64,000 bases of DNA from NCBI GenBank assembly GCA_039000515.1, contig JBCFYV010000012.1, forward strand, positions 38,813,986 to 38,877,985, written 5' to 3'. Positions 1-12,879 of this stretch are shown here, piece after piece. Source of the stretch: Timema cristinae. Its lineage: Eukaryota; Arthropoda; Insecta; Phasmatodea; Timematidae. The first letter of the stretch is position 1; the number at the start of each line of letters is the position of its first letter. The notes under the pieces were generated by a model. It made no database searches. It saw only the letters and a program-made list of their open reading frames with translations, and had not been told where the DNA came from. Made by a program: the position numbers and the translations under genes.

Positions 1-1459
1 TGCAATTGTCATGGTAGCCAAACCAAACAAAACTTGGAGGTTGCAAAACCATGAAAGTTATAAAGAGAAAATAATGTCATTACTCTTGGAAACAGATAAG
101 GATAAAATAGTGTACAAAGTTCAGTAGTAGAGACATGGAGAACAATCAAGAATCCAGTTGAGAACGCGTATCAGTGCAATTTCTATATATCAGGGGATGC
201 AACATAGAGAAATGGATCGCAACACACCGCCATCTACATGAATACATGAATCAGGACGGAATATTGTTTACAACTGGCAGACCCCTCGGTAGATCATTAA
301 ATTCCTACACCCCTCGGCCTTCTATAATTTGGGATAGTTATAAAAGGAACCTTAAAATTTTTGTTTTCTAGTCATTTATTTTATACAAAAATTAATGTAA
401 CTTTGACAGCATAATGGTACCAAAGAAATGGCTGAAGATTATCGTGATGGTTGGCACTGTTTTGTTTTCATTAGTTCTTCAATATTTGGTTTGATGTTTG
501 ACACACACAAATTGCTTTCCACTTCAAGTCGACAACACTGTTTAGTTTTTATGAAAGTTAAAAATTTGGTGGTGTTGCATGTACCCATAATGGTAGCTTA
601 GGGAGAGGTGGGGGTGAGGGGGAGAGAGTGAATCACATACTTGTGGGCTTTAAAATTAACACCTGCATGCACATGATCTTACTTAGGAAAAGAGATTGAA
701 ATAAATAATGTTTTCAATTCTTAGCTGATTTTCAGTGTTATTCTCTGATGAAGTAATAATGAAATAATTGATTAATATTGGATGTATTATGAAAGATAAA
801 CAATTAAATGGTTCAACAACTTTTTTAATGGTAAGTAGATTTAATTTTTCCTACCTTTTGTATCAAGGTTAATTAATATGCCAATAAGGAATTTACTTTG
901 CATTAGCAATTAATAGAAAATAGTATTGAAAGTGAGTAAACCAATGCACTTGAACTTGCATGCTCTACAACAATTGTGGAGTTTCCCTACACAATGAAGA
1001 AAGGTAAAAAATGTGGCCTACTATGTATCTGTCTATTTTTTTAAATTTATATTTAAAGTTTTTTCTATCATGTAAAATATCACAGTTTGTATTCAAACTA
1101 ATATTTGTATTTTATTTAATGTTTGCTAAATTGTGTTCAATCATTGGTACCTAGTGCATATCTTTTAGTTGTACAATTAGAAAGGTAATATAAGGAACAT
1201 TTTCTTGTTTATATTTTTAATAGTATTCCTTTAGAAGATAATAAGGTCACTCATAATGTAAATTAGGGTGTTATTAAACTTTTTACGACTACAAACCCCC
1301 CCAACGGATTTCCCAATATGTCCCTATTCCCCCTTCGCTATACTTTCAAAATCATCATTTTTACCAATCCAGATTCCAGGATTATTTCAAAAGATGTTAA
1401 AAGTTTGGTTTTACTTTACATATAAATAGATAGAAACAATACCGAAAAAATTCAAGAAA
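1..1459. other. AT-rich stretch with no supported gene
   Basis: I see no convincing exon here. An open frame at 174-371 (65 codons, non-ATG start) has no recognisable domain and no flanking splice pattern. The first 125 bases hold another short open stretch on the plus strand that could be the end of something cut by the window edge, but nothing identifies it. Confidence 0.5.
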
Positions 1460-2094
1460 TAAAAACAAACATTGAAATTGAGTTTTCAGCTATTTATGAA
1501 TCAGCTAAAACCCTTGCTGGTCAAATCTTGTCACACCAATAATATCTACCAGACAAATACAGAAATGTAATGTAAAAGTATACTCCGATGAGGCTTACTT
1601 CAGAGTTGCAATTTTTTTTGCCGATTTTGGATCATTTTGCCAGTCAATTAAAAACTCGTTTCTTGAACCATCAAGAAGTGCTTAGTAGTTTTATGTGCCT
1701 GATACCAAAATATTAATCGGTTATCACTGTAGTAGAGAAGGAACAGATGAAAAAGCTGGATGCTTTTTATGGGCAAGATTTGTAGTGTAGTGATATGTCA
1801 GCAATTTTTGAACTTTACATGTGGCATTAAAGAGTGAATAAATTGAAAATAAGTTCAAGAAAGGCTATGAACTATTATGTTGCCTGCAACGAAGAAATAT
1901 TCCTATTGATCAGTACAGTCCTTCAAATCTTAGTAACCTTACCAGTGTCAACAAGCACCAGTAAAATATTGTTTTCAACTCTTCGGAGATTAAAAACTAA
2001 CTTGAGAAATACAACAGGGCAGCAACGGCTGAATGGCTTAGCGATGTTAAATCTACATCGAGAGATAAGCATTTCTTCAGAAAGTTCTATATGA
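1460..2094 (+). pseudogene. hAT-type transposase remnant, C-terminal half (DUF4371/ZMYM1-like)
   Basis: Plus-strand reading frames, broken by stops and shifts, encode the end of a hAT-superfamily transposase of the kind found in ZMYM1-like/DUF4371 proteins. Around 1620-1660 a stretch reads PILDHFASQLKTRF, typical of the block before the dimerisation region. The open frame 1834-2094 carries the hAT C-terminal dimerisation signature: LPVSTSTS followed by FSTLRRLKTNLR and RLNGLAMLNLHRE. The serine-rich block normally followed by E-R is altered. There is no usable start and the N-terminal half is missing, so this is a dead fragment. The same family is represented by a different, more complete copy at 42.3-44.7 kb. 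Terminal repeats were not identified. Confidence 0.8.
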
Positions 2095-5000
2095 ATTGAT
2101 AAATTATCTTGTCGATTAGAATTCAGACTAAATTAATGTTGTAATTGGACACTGTCCTTAAGTTAGTTTGATGTTAAATCAAACAATGTTTCTTTTGTGT
2201 TCTACAATAAAACAAAATTGTTTTTAAATGAACTTGTATTGTATTAGTCTAATCCTAATCCAAGTTTTAGTTTTAACTGAATTGCAAGCTGATTATTTAT
2301 TATAATTTAAATAGTCACTTAGGCACTTAAAAATGAACCCTCCTTTTTACTGCTGTAGAATCCGTACCTCTCTGGCTGACTCCGCCCCCCCCCCCCCCCA
2401 TCCATCATCACAATCCTCACCCCACCCCCATTCATTAATCCTAGTTATGCCTCTGGCAGTGACCACACTTTAGTCTATTTCACAACAACAAATTTCTTGC
2501 AAGTGGTTAACTATACTTTTCTCATCTATTCCAAAACACTAAAGATTGTATATCCACTAACGATTTAACATAAAGCTAACTCATACAAGGCTCCATCAGA
2601 ACTAAAGTGAAAACCTGGTAAGATCCAAATGAATACATCAACCAGAAGTCGGATATTAAAATACATATCGGTGCATACATACCTAATCACGCTGTTCCCT
2701 AACGGGTAGGCAAGGAACTGTGCATATGGCTTGGAAAACAACTTCACACTTAATCAGTCCTCACTAACTTTCTCCACACTTCTCTATCCTCGCATACTCT
2801 TTTGCTTCTTAAAATCTCAGTTAATAATCACAAAATATACTTTTTGACTAGGTATTCATGTACAAGATGTCATATCTTAGAGCAGTATGGATTAAACCAC
2901 ATGTCCGTGTAGTATGTTTACGTCTGGACTTGATTTTGTTGAGGTGTCTAAGTGTTGTAAAAATAAAATAATTTCAAATAAATATAATTAAATTTAATTT
3001 GATTTGCCATTTCCTTGTGAGTATGGTATAGTGATAATGTTAATGATTTGCTATCTTAAATAAAGTAGGCGGCCTACAGTGTTTTATATATAATACAATA
3101 TTTATTCAGCATTTCCAACTTTTTTAAGAGTATCTATTTTATTAAATCTTTGTTTAGTAATTTTTATTTTCTTATGAAGACCTTTATTCAACTGTTGTAC
3201 AGCTGTATTTTAATAATTTTTATATAGCCAATAGTTCCTTATCCAAGGTCTGGTGCTTCAATAGGGATATAGGTTTATTCCAAATGCCTCTCAAAACGTT
3301 CATTTTATTTCATTATAGCCTATAAAATAGATGTGTTATACAATTATTTTCAAATTCAAAAGGTAACATCTCAAATATGAAGGTATCAATATATTTGAAA
3401 CTTAGATTGGTGTCCCCATATGCCTTGATTGAACGATCATCTAAGGCTAGATATAAAGGTTTAATAAAGTCAATATAACTAAATTTCCACTGTAGCAGTA
3501 AAAAGAGAATTATTGTAAAAATAACACATCTATTAATTTGAAGGCAAGTTAAATTTCAAATCTATCATAATCTCGAGTTATAAGATACAATATTTTTTCG
3601 ACATGAAAAAGTAAAAAAATAAGCCCTATTATAAATCTAACTGTCTAAGATCACCCCAGGTTAGTAATTATATACACTTGTTAAGAATGTTTCCCATTAA
3701 AATTATTTGAATTTCTCGAAAGTTTTCTAAAATATATACGTGAATATTATCTTACCTCAAGTTTCACTTCAAGCCTTTAAAATCGTTGTAGGACTTTTGA
3801 ATCGAAATTGAAATAAACACCAACATTTTCTAGAACACAAATCTAAAAATTAATATAGACCACACATCTCAAATGTACCTACTGGAAACTGCTCAAAATT
3901 ACAACTTGAGTTTAATAAGACCCGATATATTAAAATAATTATTACATAAAATAAACATCATTAATATGATTAAAGACTAAATTTAATCGATTACCAAGCT
4001 TACAACTAAATTGATCTCTTTAACTACAGTACAAGGATCAGCCGGCTACCCTTTTTCGTTGAATATACCACAGCAGACGACACTAGCCTGCACTGTTGCC
4101 ATATTAAATTAACAACAGCAATTCCCTTATCCATGACAACACCATTCTATTTTTCTTGGCGAAATGCAATAGTGTTCCTTTAAAATAACATTGAATAAAT
4201 TAGTAACTATTTCTTTCAGTCTTGAAAAACTAGTACTAAAATGTATGAAACAAATAATAAGATGTAATTTCTTTGCAAATAAGATTATTTTAATCGTATT
4301 TTGCTCCTAGTGATGAAAAATTTAAATTTTAGAACTGAATCATTTATTGGTGTCATGTTTTTTCTAGAGAACTATATAGGTTTAGAAATTGTAAATTTGC
4401 ATACTTCTCTATTAACAAACACTCTGTTTTGTTGATATTGTACAGCATAATGGATTCTCTATAAACCTTCTTGATTTCAGTTTACCCGCTAATGACATAT
4501 TTTTAAGGAGATAACAAAAATACACAAATTAAAAATATTTATTTATTATTTTTATTTTATTTATATTTATCACCGGAACTACACTACTTTCATTCCTAGC
4601 TAAATAAACTGGTTTGGCAACAATGTGTATACAAACTGACGATTGAAAAAGTGTTGACCAAAATATTGACTTAATAAAACAAATTGCCAATTACTTTAAA
4701 TGTCGGTTGTTACTAAATTTGTCATTTTTTTGTATGATAGTATTAAAGAAGAAGTTAACCTACGTCTAAACTAAAATGTATATCAAGATGTTTGTTTTTG
4801 TTGAGTTGCTATTGTTGTTAATTACTTTTAATTTTCTGTGAACATAAAATGTAAATAGTTTGACTTTATGTTGTAGTTCCTGTGAATATAATTGATAAAA
4901 AATTGAGTCAAGAATTATGGTAAGAGATTAATTTTACTCCCCTGTTTACACACCCCTGTTTATCATTGGTACCACACAATGAGGCAGCTTTAGATTAAGA

Positions 5001-5320
5001 TTTTCCCATAATTACTCTGTAGAAATAGGATATAAGGTTCAGCGCACACACAACAAATAAAAGTGCGTAAAAACGTTCTACGTCCATCAAGATACAAAAT
5101 TTTACATCTAGGAAGGCGGACAAAAAATTATAGAATCAATAATTGATACATTGCATCACACATACTTTCTCTCGCGTTTATCTTTAAATAGAGACATTTA
5201 ATAAAAACTCACTAGACAAAATAATATACATTGTTGCAAAAACACTCCCCCAAAAAGTATATATGCGTACAGTGAGAAACATTGGGGAAAAAATAAACGT
5301 CTTTGTCCACCAAAGAGCTC
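2095..5320. other. AT-rich intergenic or intronic DNA without a recognised gene
   Basis: About 3.2 kb of low-complexity AT-rich sequence. Notable only for a run of 15 C at 2385-2399 and for a short GC-richer patch at 4040-4130. On the minus strand that patch begins with ATGGCAACAGTGCAG and stays open for only about 17 codons. I see no RNA gene, no coding exon and no clear transposon termini. Confidence 0.5.
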
Positions 5321-5321
5321 A

Positions 5322-5560
5322 GCACCCGCTTCGGTGGCTACATGGTCTAAGGTGCTAAGCTCACAATAGACTATGCTGCCGAAGACGGAGATTGTAGGTT
5401 CTATCCCATTCGGGTGGTTTCCTTAAATCGTTTCCCACTCTCCCTTCGCGCTAATTTTGGTATACCTCCTATAAATTTAACCTTACTAATTCCTAACACA
5501 TTAGTGTATAGCCTAACGGGTAGTCAGACGCAGTGCTAAAATAAAGAAAGAGAATAAAAA
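5322..5560 (+). mobile_element. SINE, family B (tRNA-like head, shared 3' tail)
   Basis: The 5' part resembles a tRNA-derived head with an internal B-box-like GTAGGTTCTATCCC. The body matches other family-B copies here (TTTCCCACTCTCCCT, then a block ending TTAACCTTACTAATTCCTAA). The 3' end carries the tail shared by families A, B and C, here TAGCCTAACGGGTAGTCAG then GCAGTGCTAAAATAA. It is a degenerate, non-coding retroposed copy. Confidence 0.7.
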
Positions 5561-6379
5561 TAAATTTCTGTTTCCAAAGAACAGCATACAAAATTAATAA
5601 CGCTTCCTAAAGCTCAGTACCATCTATTAGTTTTATAAAAAAATATCCCAAATAATTTTTTTAACTAATATAACTTTACATTAATAAGTTATTTCGTATC
5701 TCAAATATTACAGAGATAGCAAAAAATTGCCATTTTATTTTTAATGCTAAATCATGTTTGGATACAGAGTTTAGTAAAAAATTATTAGAGGGGATTTTTC
5801 TTAACATTCAGTAAACTACCTTTAATTTAGGGATAGATATCTAATTCCGAAAAACCCCTTGGGGAATCTTATGAAAACCCTAGATAATTATTTAGCCCAA
5901 TCGGTAAAATGGATTCTGTTCTAGGCCAAGATACACACAATAGACGGAATTTCGGAAACAACTGTTCTAGTTTCAGTGAATTGTGAAACGTGACTTATAA
6001 TCAAAATCTCTAGTTTCATTTTTTTGACGATCACAATAACGTTCTTCTCTCTCCAAGGGGCCGTGAGAGAGTTAAAAGTGCCACTTTTAATTTTAGTAGC
6101 AGTTCGAAGGGTTACAAGAGTCCTTTTATAATGAATGACATTATGTGCAGGTTTGTAAACTTAAAATCTTCAATTAGTGTTTGCAATATTCTTGACCATT
6201 TTTGCAAATAAACATTAATCTTATAACGTTATAGGGGGTTTGGTCTATCCTTGAGGAGACAATGCTTTAACTGAAGGTTATAGTATGATTAAGCCTGTTT
6301 TAAATGAGCACACGTGAGCCGGTTACCAAGAGCTGAAGTTACCAATCAGGTGTACATATAGTGTATTATTAATTGTAGC

Positions 6380-6590
6380 CTATCACACGAGATAAGATGA
6401 GTGAACGGTCTAAGACATCACGCTTGCAATAGATTGAACTGCCCATGACAAGAAGATTGGGGCTAGAGTGCTATTTGGTTTGCTAAAAACACATTCTCTA
6501 AATTCAACCTTCCTCATTCCAGCACATTTCCATAATCAGTAAGCCTTCATCTGAATATATTCTGCACGGGTAGTGAGATGAGATATTAAA
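6380..6590 (+). mobile_element. very degenerate SINE-like copy (probably family B)
   Basis: The stretch AACACATTCTCTAAATTCAACCTTCC and the later CACGGGTAGTGAGATG are recognisable but heavily mutated versions of the family-B body and shared tail. The head is hard to define. I include it because the order of blocks is right. Confidence 0.4.
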
Positions 6591-7439
6591 CAAAAAACCT
6601 TTTACTTTTCTATTGAGATATTTTCCATGAAAACTCTCGAAACATTAGTCCGATCGATGGAGTGGAAAGTTAATTTTTCTAGAGGTTGGGAGATCCATTA
6701 CTAAGCTTTGCTGTGCATTTAACAAATAAAAGTTTGTGTAAGTATATCTGGACCTCCCATAGGAGGGTGCATCAAATTACTGTGAGGGTCCGGACTTCCC
6801 AACACTCTCCTTCAACCCAGATTTCTACGCCTTTGCTTCCGCTAGCCGATGTGAGTTTTGATGTTCCAACATTCTTTATAGATGTAAAAATAGATTGAGC
6901 TTAAATGCTGTGATAGGCCTATAAGTAATATGCATGGTGTTCTCAAGGTGCTGTCAGCCCACGGTTTTTAGATTATAAGGTGGGCTCGTTCCTTATCTGG
7001 CCTGCAGTTGGTTTTCCCGAGCACGCAAAGCTGCTGTGAAGTCAGCTCGTGACCTACACCTTACTAACGCAGGTTTGCTTCAGTTCAGTAGCTACACGTG
7101 GTTGTGAGGTGTCAAACTCGATATTCACTTCTTATTTATATCAAGTATGCTACCAAATTCGCTGTGAATAGTGTTTGTGTGTTTATTCTAATCTTAATGA
7201 TTATTTTTGTGTGGACCGTGTTCAAAATGTTGAAAAAAGTATTGTATCGCTACTATAAAATGTCGTGAAAGCGTTGTACCGTTGCCGTGTGCAATAATAG
7301 CCAAAAGGTAGTTAAGGTCGTGTTACTGAATCAATTCCTAAGTTTAATATTGAACCTTTTGATTCAATAAGTCCAACTGGAAAGTTTACTTAAAAAGATT
7401 AAAAATAAGATTAGGATTTACAATATACAGGAAGATAAG

Positions 7440-8154
7440 CAGACTTTATATTTATTAGACGCCATCGGCAACATACGTACAAAGGTTATGTGATCTGTGT
7501 GAGCCAACTGAACCAGAGTCTAAAACATTGGAACAACTTGCAAATATTTTGAATACATTTTTTCAGCCAGAACCGAATGCACTGGGAGAAAGGGTTAAGT
7601 TTCAAAACGGTGCAAATGAAGGGGAATTACCAGCTGATATTGCAGCTGAATTAAAAACACTTACACGTTATTGTAAATTTCCAAATGATTGGTTCGATTA
7701 CGCCCTTTCTACTCAATTTGCGTTCTCAAGATCTGAAATTGAAACTAATGGAGCTTCCCACAGTTAATTTTGGTTCTGCTTTTGAGTATGTTAGTTTTTA
7801 CTCTAGTTTACGTCTTTCGGTCCCACAAGATGATATCTGTACCACAAATATCAATGTAGTTCAAAAGAAAATTCAGAAACAAAGATTATATAAATCCAGT
7901 AAGGGAAAATACGTTGCATACATTGTAACTTTACAAATCACGATTCTGGAAACTGTTGGTATCGAAACGCTTCTTGCCGTATTTGCGGGGGCAAAGGCCA
8001 TATAAGTCGTGCATGTGAGAAAAAAGCTACCGGTAACACAAGAAGTACTTATCCAGATAAAACAAAATTGAGTTACTCTAAAAGAAATAGGGCTTTATAC
8101 CAGGTATGCTCAGAGGATCAAACATCTGATGGAGAACGTATCGATTTAAATTAA
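7440..8154 (+). pseudogene. gypsy gag remnant with two CCHC zinc knuckles
   Basis: The frame running through 7528-7767 reads LAELKTLTRYC-like text typical of the gag of gypsy elements (AAELKTLTRYCKF). Reading then moves to another frame (LKLKLMELPTVNFGSAFEY, about 7735-7790) and back again for the nucleocapsid at 7915-8020. There two knuckles of the form CX2CX4HX4C sit one after the other: CIHC...H...C and CRICGGKGHISRAC. The frame closes at a TAA ending at 8154. So at least two frameshifts have accumulated. The product would have been the structural RNA-binding protein of the retrotransposon particle. Confidence 0.85.
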
Positions 8155-8209
8155 ACTTCTGGCGTGTTTTCTGATATTTTTCATATTAAAAATTCAGTGA
8201 AGCCTAATA

Positions 8210-8298
8210 AAATCATGGTACAGCTAACAGTAGATGGGGTAAATATGGCGTTCCAAGTTGATACTGGGGCACATGTAACATTAATCGATGAGCTTTAG
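8210..8298 (+). pseudogene. gypsy aspartic protease fragment
   Basis: A short open stretch encodes FQVDTGAHVTLIDEL and is ended by an in-frame TAG at 8296-8298. DTGA is the active-site triad of retropepsins, and the spacing from the gag zinc knuckles is normal for gypsy elements. Only the first third of a protease is legible. The second conserved block of the family (ILG near the C-terminus) is not in frame. Confidence 0.7.
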
Positions 8299-8639
8299 GA
8301 GCGAGTTTCTAAATAAAGAAATTTTACCCACTACAGTAAAATGGCGTACCTATATCGGTGCACACATACCATTGTTGGGTAAAGCTAATGTCCTAGTTAA
8401 TGGAAACAAATTGGATTTAGATTTAGCAAAGAGGGATTTTGCCACCATGTAGGTCTTGAGTGGTTACGAAGCCTTAAGTTAAATTTGACAGAACTTTTAG
8501 GAACTGTAAACGTGATCGATAAACCTTCAAGAACTCCCAACATAAATGAAAATCTACAGTATATATTAATAAAATTTGAGAATGTTTTAAGAAAAGGAGT
8601 AGGTAAAGTCAAAGGAGTGGTGGCTCAGATCCGACTTAA

Positions 8640-10389
8640 ACCCGACTTGTTCCAGTGTACAGGGGACATCGTAATGTGGCCTACTCCCTTGTTCCTAAGA
8701 TGGAAGCAGAATTGGATCGCTTGGAAGAAGAAGGTATTTTATCCCAAGTTACCCATGCAGACTACGCTACTCCGGTGGTTCCTGTAATCAAGAGCGATGG
8801 TACAATCAGGATTTGCGGTAATTTTAAGACCACAATCAACCCTCAACTCATCATCGAGGACTACCCCATTCCGAATATCGAAGGTATTTTTGCAAATATA
8901 GGAAATCGTTCATTTTTTCAAAACTTGATATTAGCCAGGCTTTCAATCATATTGAATTTAAGGAGTTTGATCGCAAGTACTTAACAATTAACACTATAAA
9001 GGGGCTTTATCAGTATAATAGACTTCCATTTGGCATTACTACTGCCCCTGCCATATGGCAGAGAACAATTGAGGGGATTTTGAAAGATATTAAAGGAGTT
9101 CAAGTTTTTTATGATGATATCTGTGTAAGCTCTGAAACCGAAGCTCAATATTATCAGTTGCTCGAGTCGGTGTTTCAGAGGCTGGAAGATTATAACATCA
9201 GGGTTAATGTGGGCAAGTGTACCTTCATAAAACCTTCCATTAAGTACTGTGGATTTATCATAAGCAAGGAGGGTATCCAAAAATTCCCTGAAAAGGTGGA
9301 AGCAATTTTGAAAATAAAGCCACCAACTTCAGTAACAGAATTAAAATCGTTTTGGGGGGCAGTCAATTTCTATGGTAAATTTGTACCAGACCTCAGTACT
9401 TTAGCCCATCCCCTTTACAATCTTTTAAAATCAGGAGTGGATTTTAATTTCAATGAAGTTTGTGTCAAATCTTTTGAACAAATTAAGGAAACAATAGTAA
9501 CTAACAGGGTACTAACCCATTTCGACCCGAAGAAACAAATTTTCCTCTCTACTGATGCCCTTACGGCTTAGGGCAATATTGTCCCATCGCATGAGTGATG
9601 GCACTGAAAGGCCAATCGCCTTTGCTAGTCGGATCTTGAGTATGGGGGAGCAAAAGTGGAGTCAAGTAGAAAAAGAAGCATGTGCTATTATATTTGGTGT
9701 AAAAAAGTTTTTTGCCTATCTCTTTGGCCATCGATTCATCTTAATAAGGACCATCGTCCGTTACTATCCATCTTCGGATCATCCAAGGGTCTTCCGGATC
9801 TGTCTGCTCTAAGACTCCAGAGGTATGCTATATTTATTCAAGCGTTCAATTATGACATTCAATATCGTCCAGGTGTGGAGCATGGGAATGCAGATTGTTT
9901 GTCAAGTTTGCCTTTGCAAAACCAAGCAGAGGATTTTGACAGGGATTTAGAAGTTTTTAGTTTAGGCCAAATCAATGTACTACCAGTTACTGCAAAGGAA
10001 ATAATTAGAAGCTTGAATAAGGAAAAAGAAGCAGCGGAACTCATCCAAGCACTCAAATCGGGATTACTTTAAAACGAATAAATAGTTGGGGACATCCACA
10101 GCACGAATATTCATTGTTCCATTATTGTCTTTTCTGGGGTCAGCGGGTGTACATACCCACATGCCTAAGATCCAGAGTATTAGAGGAGCTACACGAGGGA
10201 CACATGGGAGTGGTTAAGAGCAAAACTTTGGCACCAAGTTATGTGTGGTGGCCTAAAATCGATTAGGATATTGAGAAAATGATTTCAAACTGTTTTTCTT
10301 GCCAACAGATGAAAAACAACTTATCCAGGAAATCGGTGTTTATAAACGACCCACTGGAACCACTGTCCAGTGGCACAAACCATGGTTTG
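8640..10389 (+). pseudogene. gypsy pol remnant: RT, RNase H and integrase zinc finger
   Basis: 8655-8984 holds the RT N-terminal part (ELDRLEEEGILSQV, then PVVPVIKSDGTIRICG). After a frameshift the palm continues at 8945-9571: RLPFGITTAPAIWQR, then the catalytic FYDDICV (normal form YxDD, both aspartates kept) and the connection region. An in-frame TAG at 9569 breaks the start of RNase H (FLSTDA). RNase H resumes as LSHRMSDGTERPIAFASR and EKEACAIIFGVKKF, then shifts frame to reach RYAIFIQAFNYDIQYRPG. The integrase H2C2 finger follows at 10185-10310 (HEGHMG...CFSCQ), with a TAG inside it at 10264. The DDE core is absent. Confidence 0.9.
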
Positions 10390-10394
10390 ACCCG

Positions 10395-11583
10395 ATAGTC
10401 ACCTTTACCACGGGGGGAAGGGGATTACTACGTCTACTACATTTACGCGCGGCGGGCCCCTTACCACTACCACGCGCCACACATTTCCCGACAGACAATC
10501 GCGTTGGAAGTGTCCTAACTGGTTACAACGAAAGCATCTAACGCGTGACACGTCCACACGTCTTTCTGACCTAATAGCATTAAATTGCCTCCGGGGGGAT
10601 TGGTAGGTACCTGGTTGCAGAAAGGAGTCATACATTGATGCAAATTATTTACTATAGGGCGGGATGGGTATCCAAATATTCTATCTCCGCTAGTAGGGAA
10701 CCTTCGATGTTAGATGCCAACAAATATAGTTCAGACTAAGTGGTCGGCTTGTGTGAAAACACAACATGCCTACTAGTTAATGGGGATACGTTCTCAAGAA
10801 TAATCTCCACGACTTCTCCCTCAGCCAGATTGAGGCTCAAAATCTCTGCGGCTTTAGAAATAGCTAGGATAAAACCCCTAAATGGTTCTTGGGGACGTTG
10901 AAAGCGTCGTACATGTTGCATACATAGTCTTTCTTTCTCTCTTCTGGAGACCAAAGACTCTAAAATACGACTTCTCACTACGCCCCAACTGAGACCCAAT
11001 TGTACATATTCAGAGACTAAATAAGCTAAAAAAAAACCATGGCCTTCCCCATACAAAGAATGAGAAACTCTACATCTCCTACGAGTCTAAGTTTTGAAAT
11101 TCTATTTGCGTCTAACAAAAATGTAAACAATACTTTACAAGATTGCCTGTCACAGACTGGCAATAATTTAAGACTATCACTGGCAATTTTACTCAGTGTT
11201 TTTGAGGGGGTAGTAATCGGATGACTTCTAATTGGATCAATTGGGGGTCTGATGTGCTCAATGACCTCCTCTAACTCTACAATATTTGACTTACATGGAT
11301 TCACTATTTCACAGAGAAGGATGGCAACAGTGTGGCTCATATCAAAATTATCAGAGGCGTCCGACTTACAGATATTTTCTAATAGCAGGGATCGCAGAAC
11401 TTCTACGCTAGTATCAGGGGGGAACGAAATGTCTCTCGCCTTGAGCTCCTGGCGAGGATCCACGGAATTGAGTCTGTAGACGTCCGATTTGGTGCTGATC
11501 AAGCTTCCAGGTGCGGTGGCCATGGTGGATGATTGAATCATGAAACAAAAGTTAATCAGCAATATTAGGTTGAACTCACCCAT
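10395..11583 (-). pseudogene. gag fragment of a second LTR element, opposite strand
   Basis: On the minus strand a gag-like protein can be read from about 11583 down to 10405 in three frame segments. The first (11583-11026) has ATG and a mostly polar N-terminus. The second (to 10736) contains REPFRGFILAI-like helices typical of insect gypsy-type gag capsids (RFQRPQEPFRGFILAISKAA, SLNLAEGEVVEIILENVSP). An in-frame TAG at about 10736 precedes a segment ending in one CCHC knuckle, CFRCNQLGHFQRDC (about 10540). No protease or pol follows: the sequence stops where the plus-strand gypsy copy begins. It is a 3'-truncated, broken copy of a different element family. Confidence 0.75.
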
Positions 11584-12530
11584 GAGCTCACTCTATAGCA
11601 GAGTGGCACAGAATTTGAACCCTATTTCTACCCTAACGTCTAGCTTAGAGGGTTCAAATACAAAAATAATAATAATAATAAGTCAGCAAAATGAAAGTGT
11701 GCTGGGTGAGTGAAAAATATCAGGAAAAGCTGGGCTAAACATAAACAATACCCAGCACACGCAATTAAGAACTATTGCGGACTCGTCCCCACGGTCACCC
11801 TCAACAATATATATCAATAAACAAGAACGTAACTATATATCTCTGATTAGATTATCACACAACTCTTTAGCTAGCATATTATACCTAAGGATGACGTAAA
11901 AAGGGATAAGTACAAATATTTTTGTCAAGAGTTGTTTATTCAAAAAATATGACAACAATTAATTTTAATAAATAATCCCAAGCAAAAATAGGGTATACAA
12001 TATTTTGCAATCTTAGTATCATGGCCTCATATGGTATGCGCCAAACGTATAAGTGATTACCATCACTAATCATGCTAACAAAAATAGTAGTTAGGCAAAA
12101 ACAACAATAAATGGCTCCTCAATTTAACCTCAGCCTAATTGCCAATGTTCATCATAAAAATATTTACAATTATTTTATGCCAGTACTCTTTCATTTCTCC
12201 GTCCCATAAAAAAGAGAAAATATACTTAACCCTAAAATTATTAGATATCTTATGTTGACGTTAGCTAGATAAATCCATATTTAATTTGCCAACACTTAAC
12301 AAATTACCAACCATAACTTAGTTGTTAAGGTGGCTATCACTGACCTCTTACTTGCGCTGATGGTGCCTGGAACTTTAAGTTTAATGTGTGAACATTTGAA
12401 GTTAAACATTAATAGAATTACTCTATAGACGGTATCTAATAACATTAAAGTTCAATATGATAAAGAGAACCCTTAAGTCTCACAAGGAGTAATAATATAA
12501 ACAACATTTCTAGATATATGCTTCCTAGTT
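11584..12530. other. non-coding stretch upstream of the minus-strand gag
   Basis: This lies 5' of the minus-strand gag and may be its leader or LTR. I could not find a second copy to define LTR ends. A short (ATA)n run is at 11663-11680. The minus strand near 11600-11625 shows GGGTTCAAATTC, a B-box-like motif, but it is not embedded in a foldable tRNA. Confidence 0.35.
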
Positions 12531-12780
12531 AGAGTGCAAAGCTTAAGTCCATTAATACTTGACATAAATACTAAGCGCAAAGTTCAAATTTTAAGTCCAT
12601 TTATATTTGTAATAAATATAAGTGCAAAAGAGATATTATTATAAACGATATCATTAGCTATTCCATTTTTGTTATAAAGTTCAAAGCTTAAGTCATAAAT
12701 ACTTGACATAAATACACGTGCAAAGTTCAAAGTTCAAGTCCATTAGTATTTGAAATAATTACTAAGTGCCAAAAGAGAAT
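12531..12780. repeat. degenerate tandem repeat, unit roughly 60-65 bp
   Basis: About four imperfect copies of a unit built on GCAAAGTTCAAAGCTTAAGTCC followed by ATTAATACTTGACATAAATA recur through the interval, with one longer spacer. Copies differ by small indels. Confidence 0.6.
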
Positions 12781-12879
12781 TTTGAAAAATAAAAGATTAC
12801 GCCGAAAAGGAATTTTTCTTACATTATCAATTTCCGAAGCCTTCGCTTGCTCAAGTGATTACCAAAGCCAGTCCCAGAG

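Larger units (their letters stand above)
7400..10390 (+). mobile_element. degenerate Ty3/gypsy-type LTR retrotransposon, internal part
   Basis: In order along the plus strand are a gag-like segment, two CCHC zinc knuckles, an aspartic protease with DTGA, reverse transcriptase, RNase H and the HHCC zinc-binding start of integrase. This protease-RT-RH-IN order is diagnostic of Ty3/gypsy (Metaviridae-type) elements. Every domain is interrupted by stops or frameshifts, so the copy cannot function. The integrase catalytic core and everything downstream are missing because the sequence switches at about 10390 to an unrelated, oppositely oriented gag. I did not find a convincing LTR pair; a GC-richer stretch at 6940-7100 might be leader or LTR. 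Confidence 0.9.

Noticed and set aside
735..775. Hammerhead ribozyme (CTGATGA ... GAAA)
   Set aside because: The conserved pieces are present by chance; no stem II or stem III pairs around them. A similar look-alike at 33140-33160 fails for the same reason.
11600..11625. tRNA primer-binding site for the minus-strand LTR element
   Set aside because: GGGTTCAAATTCTGTGCCA looks like a tRNA 3' end, but the distance from T-loop to CCA is too short, and it is not beside a defined LTR.
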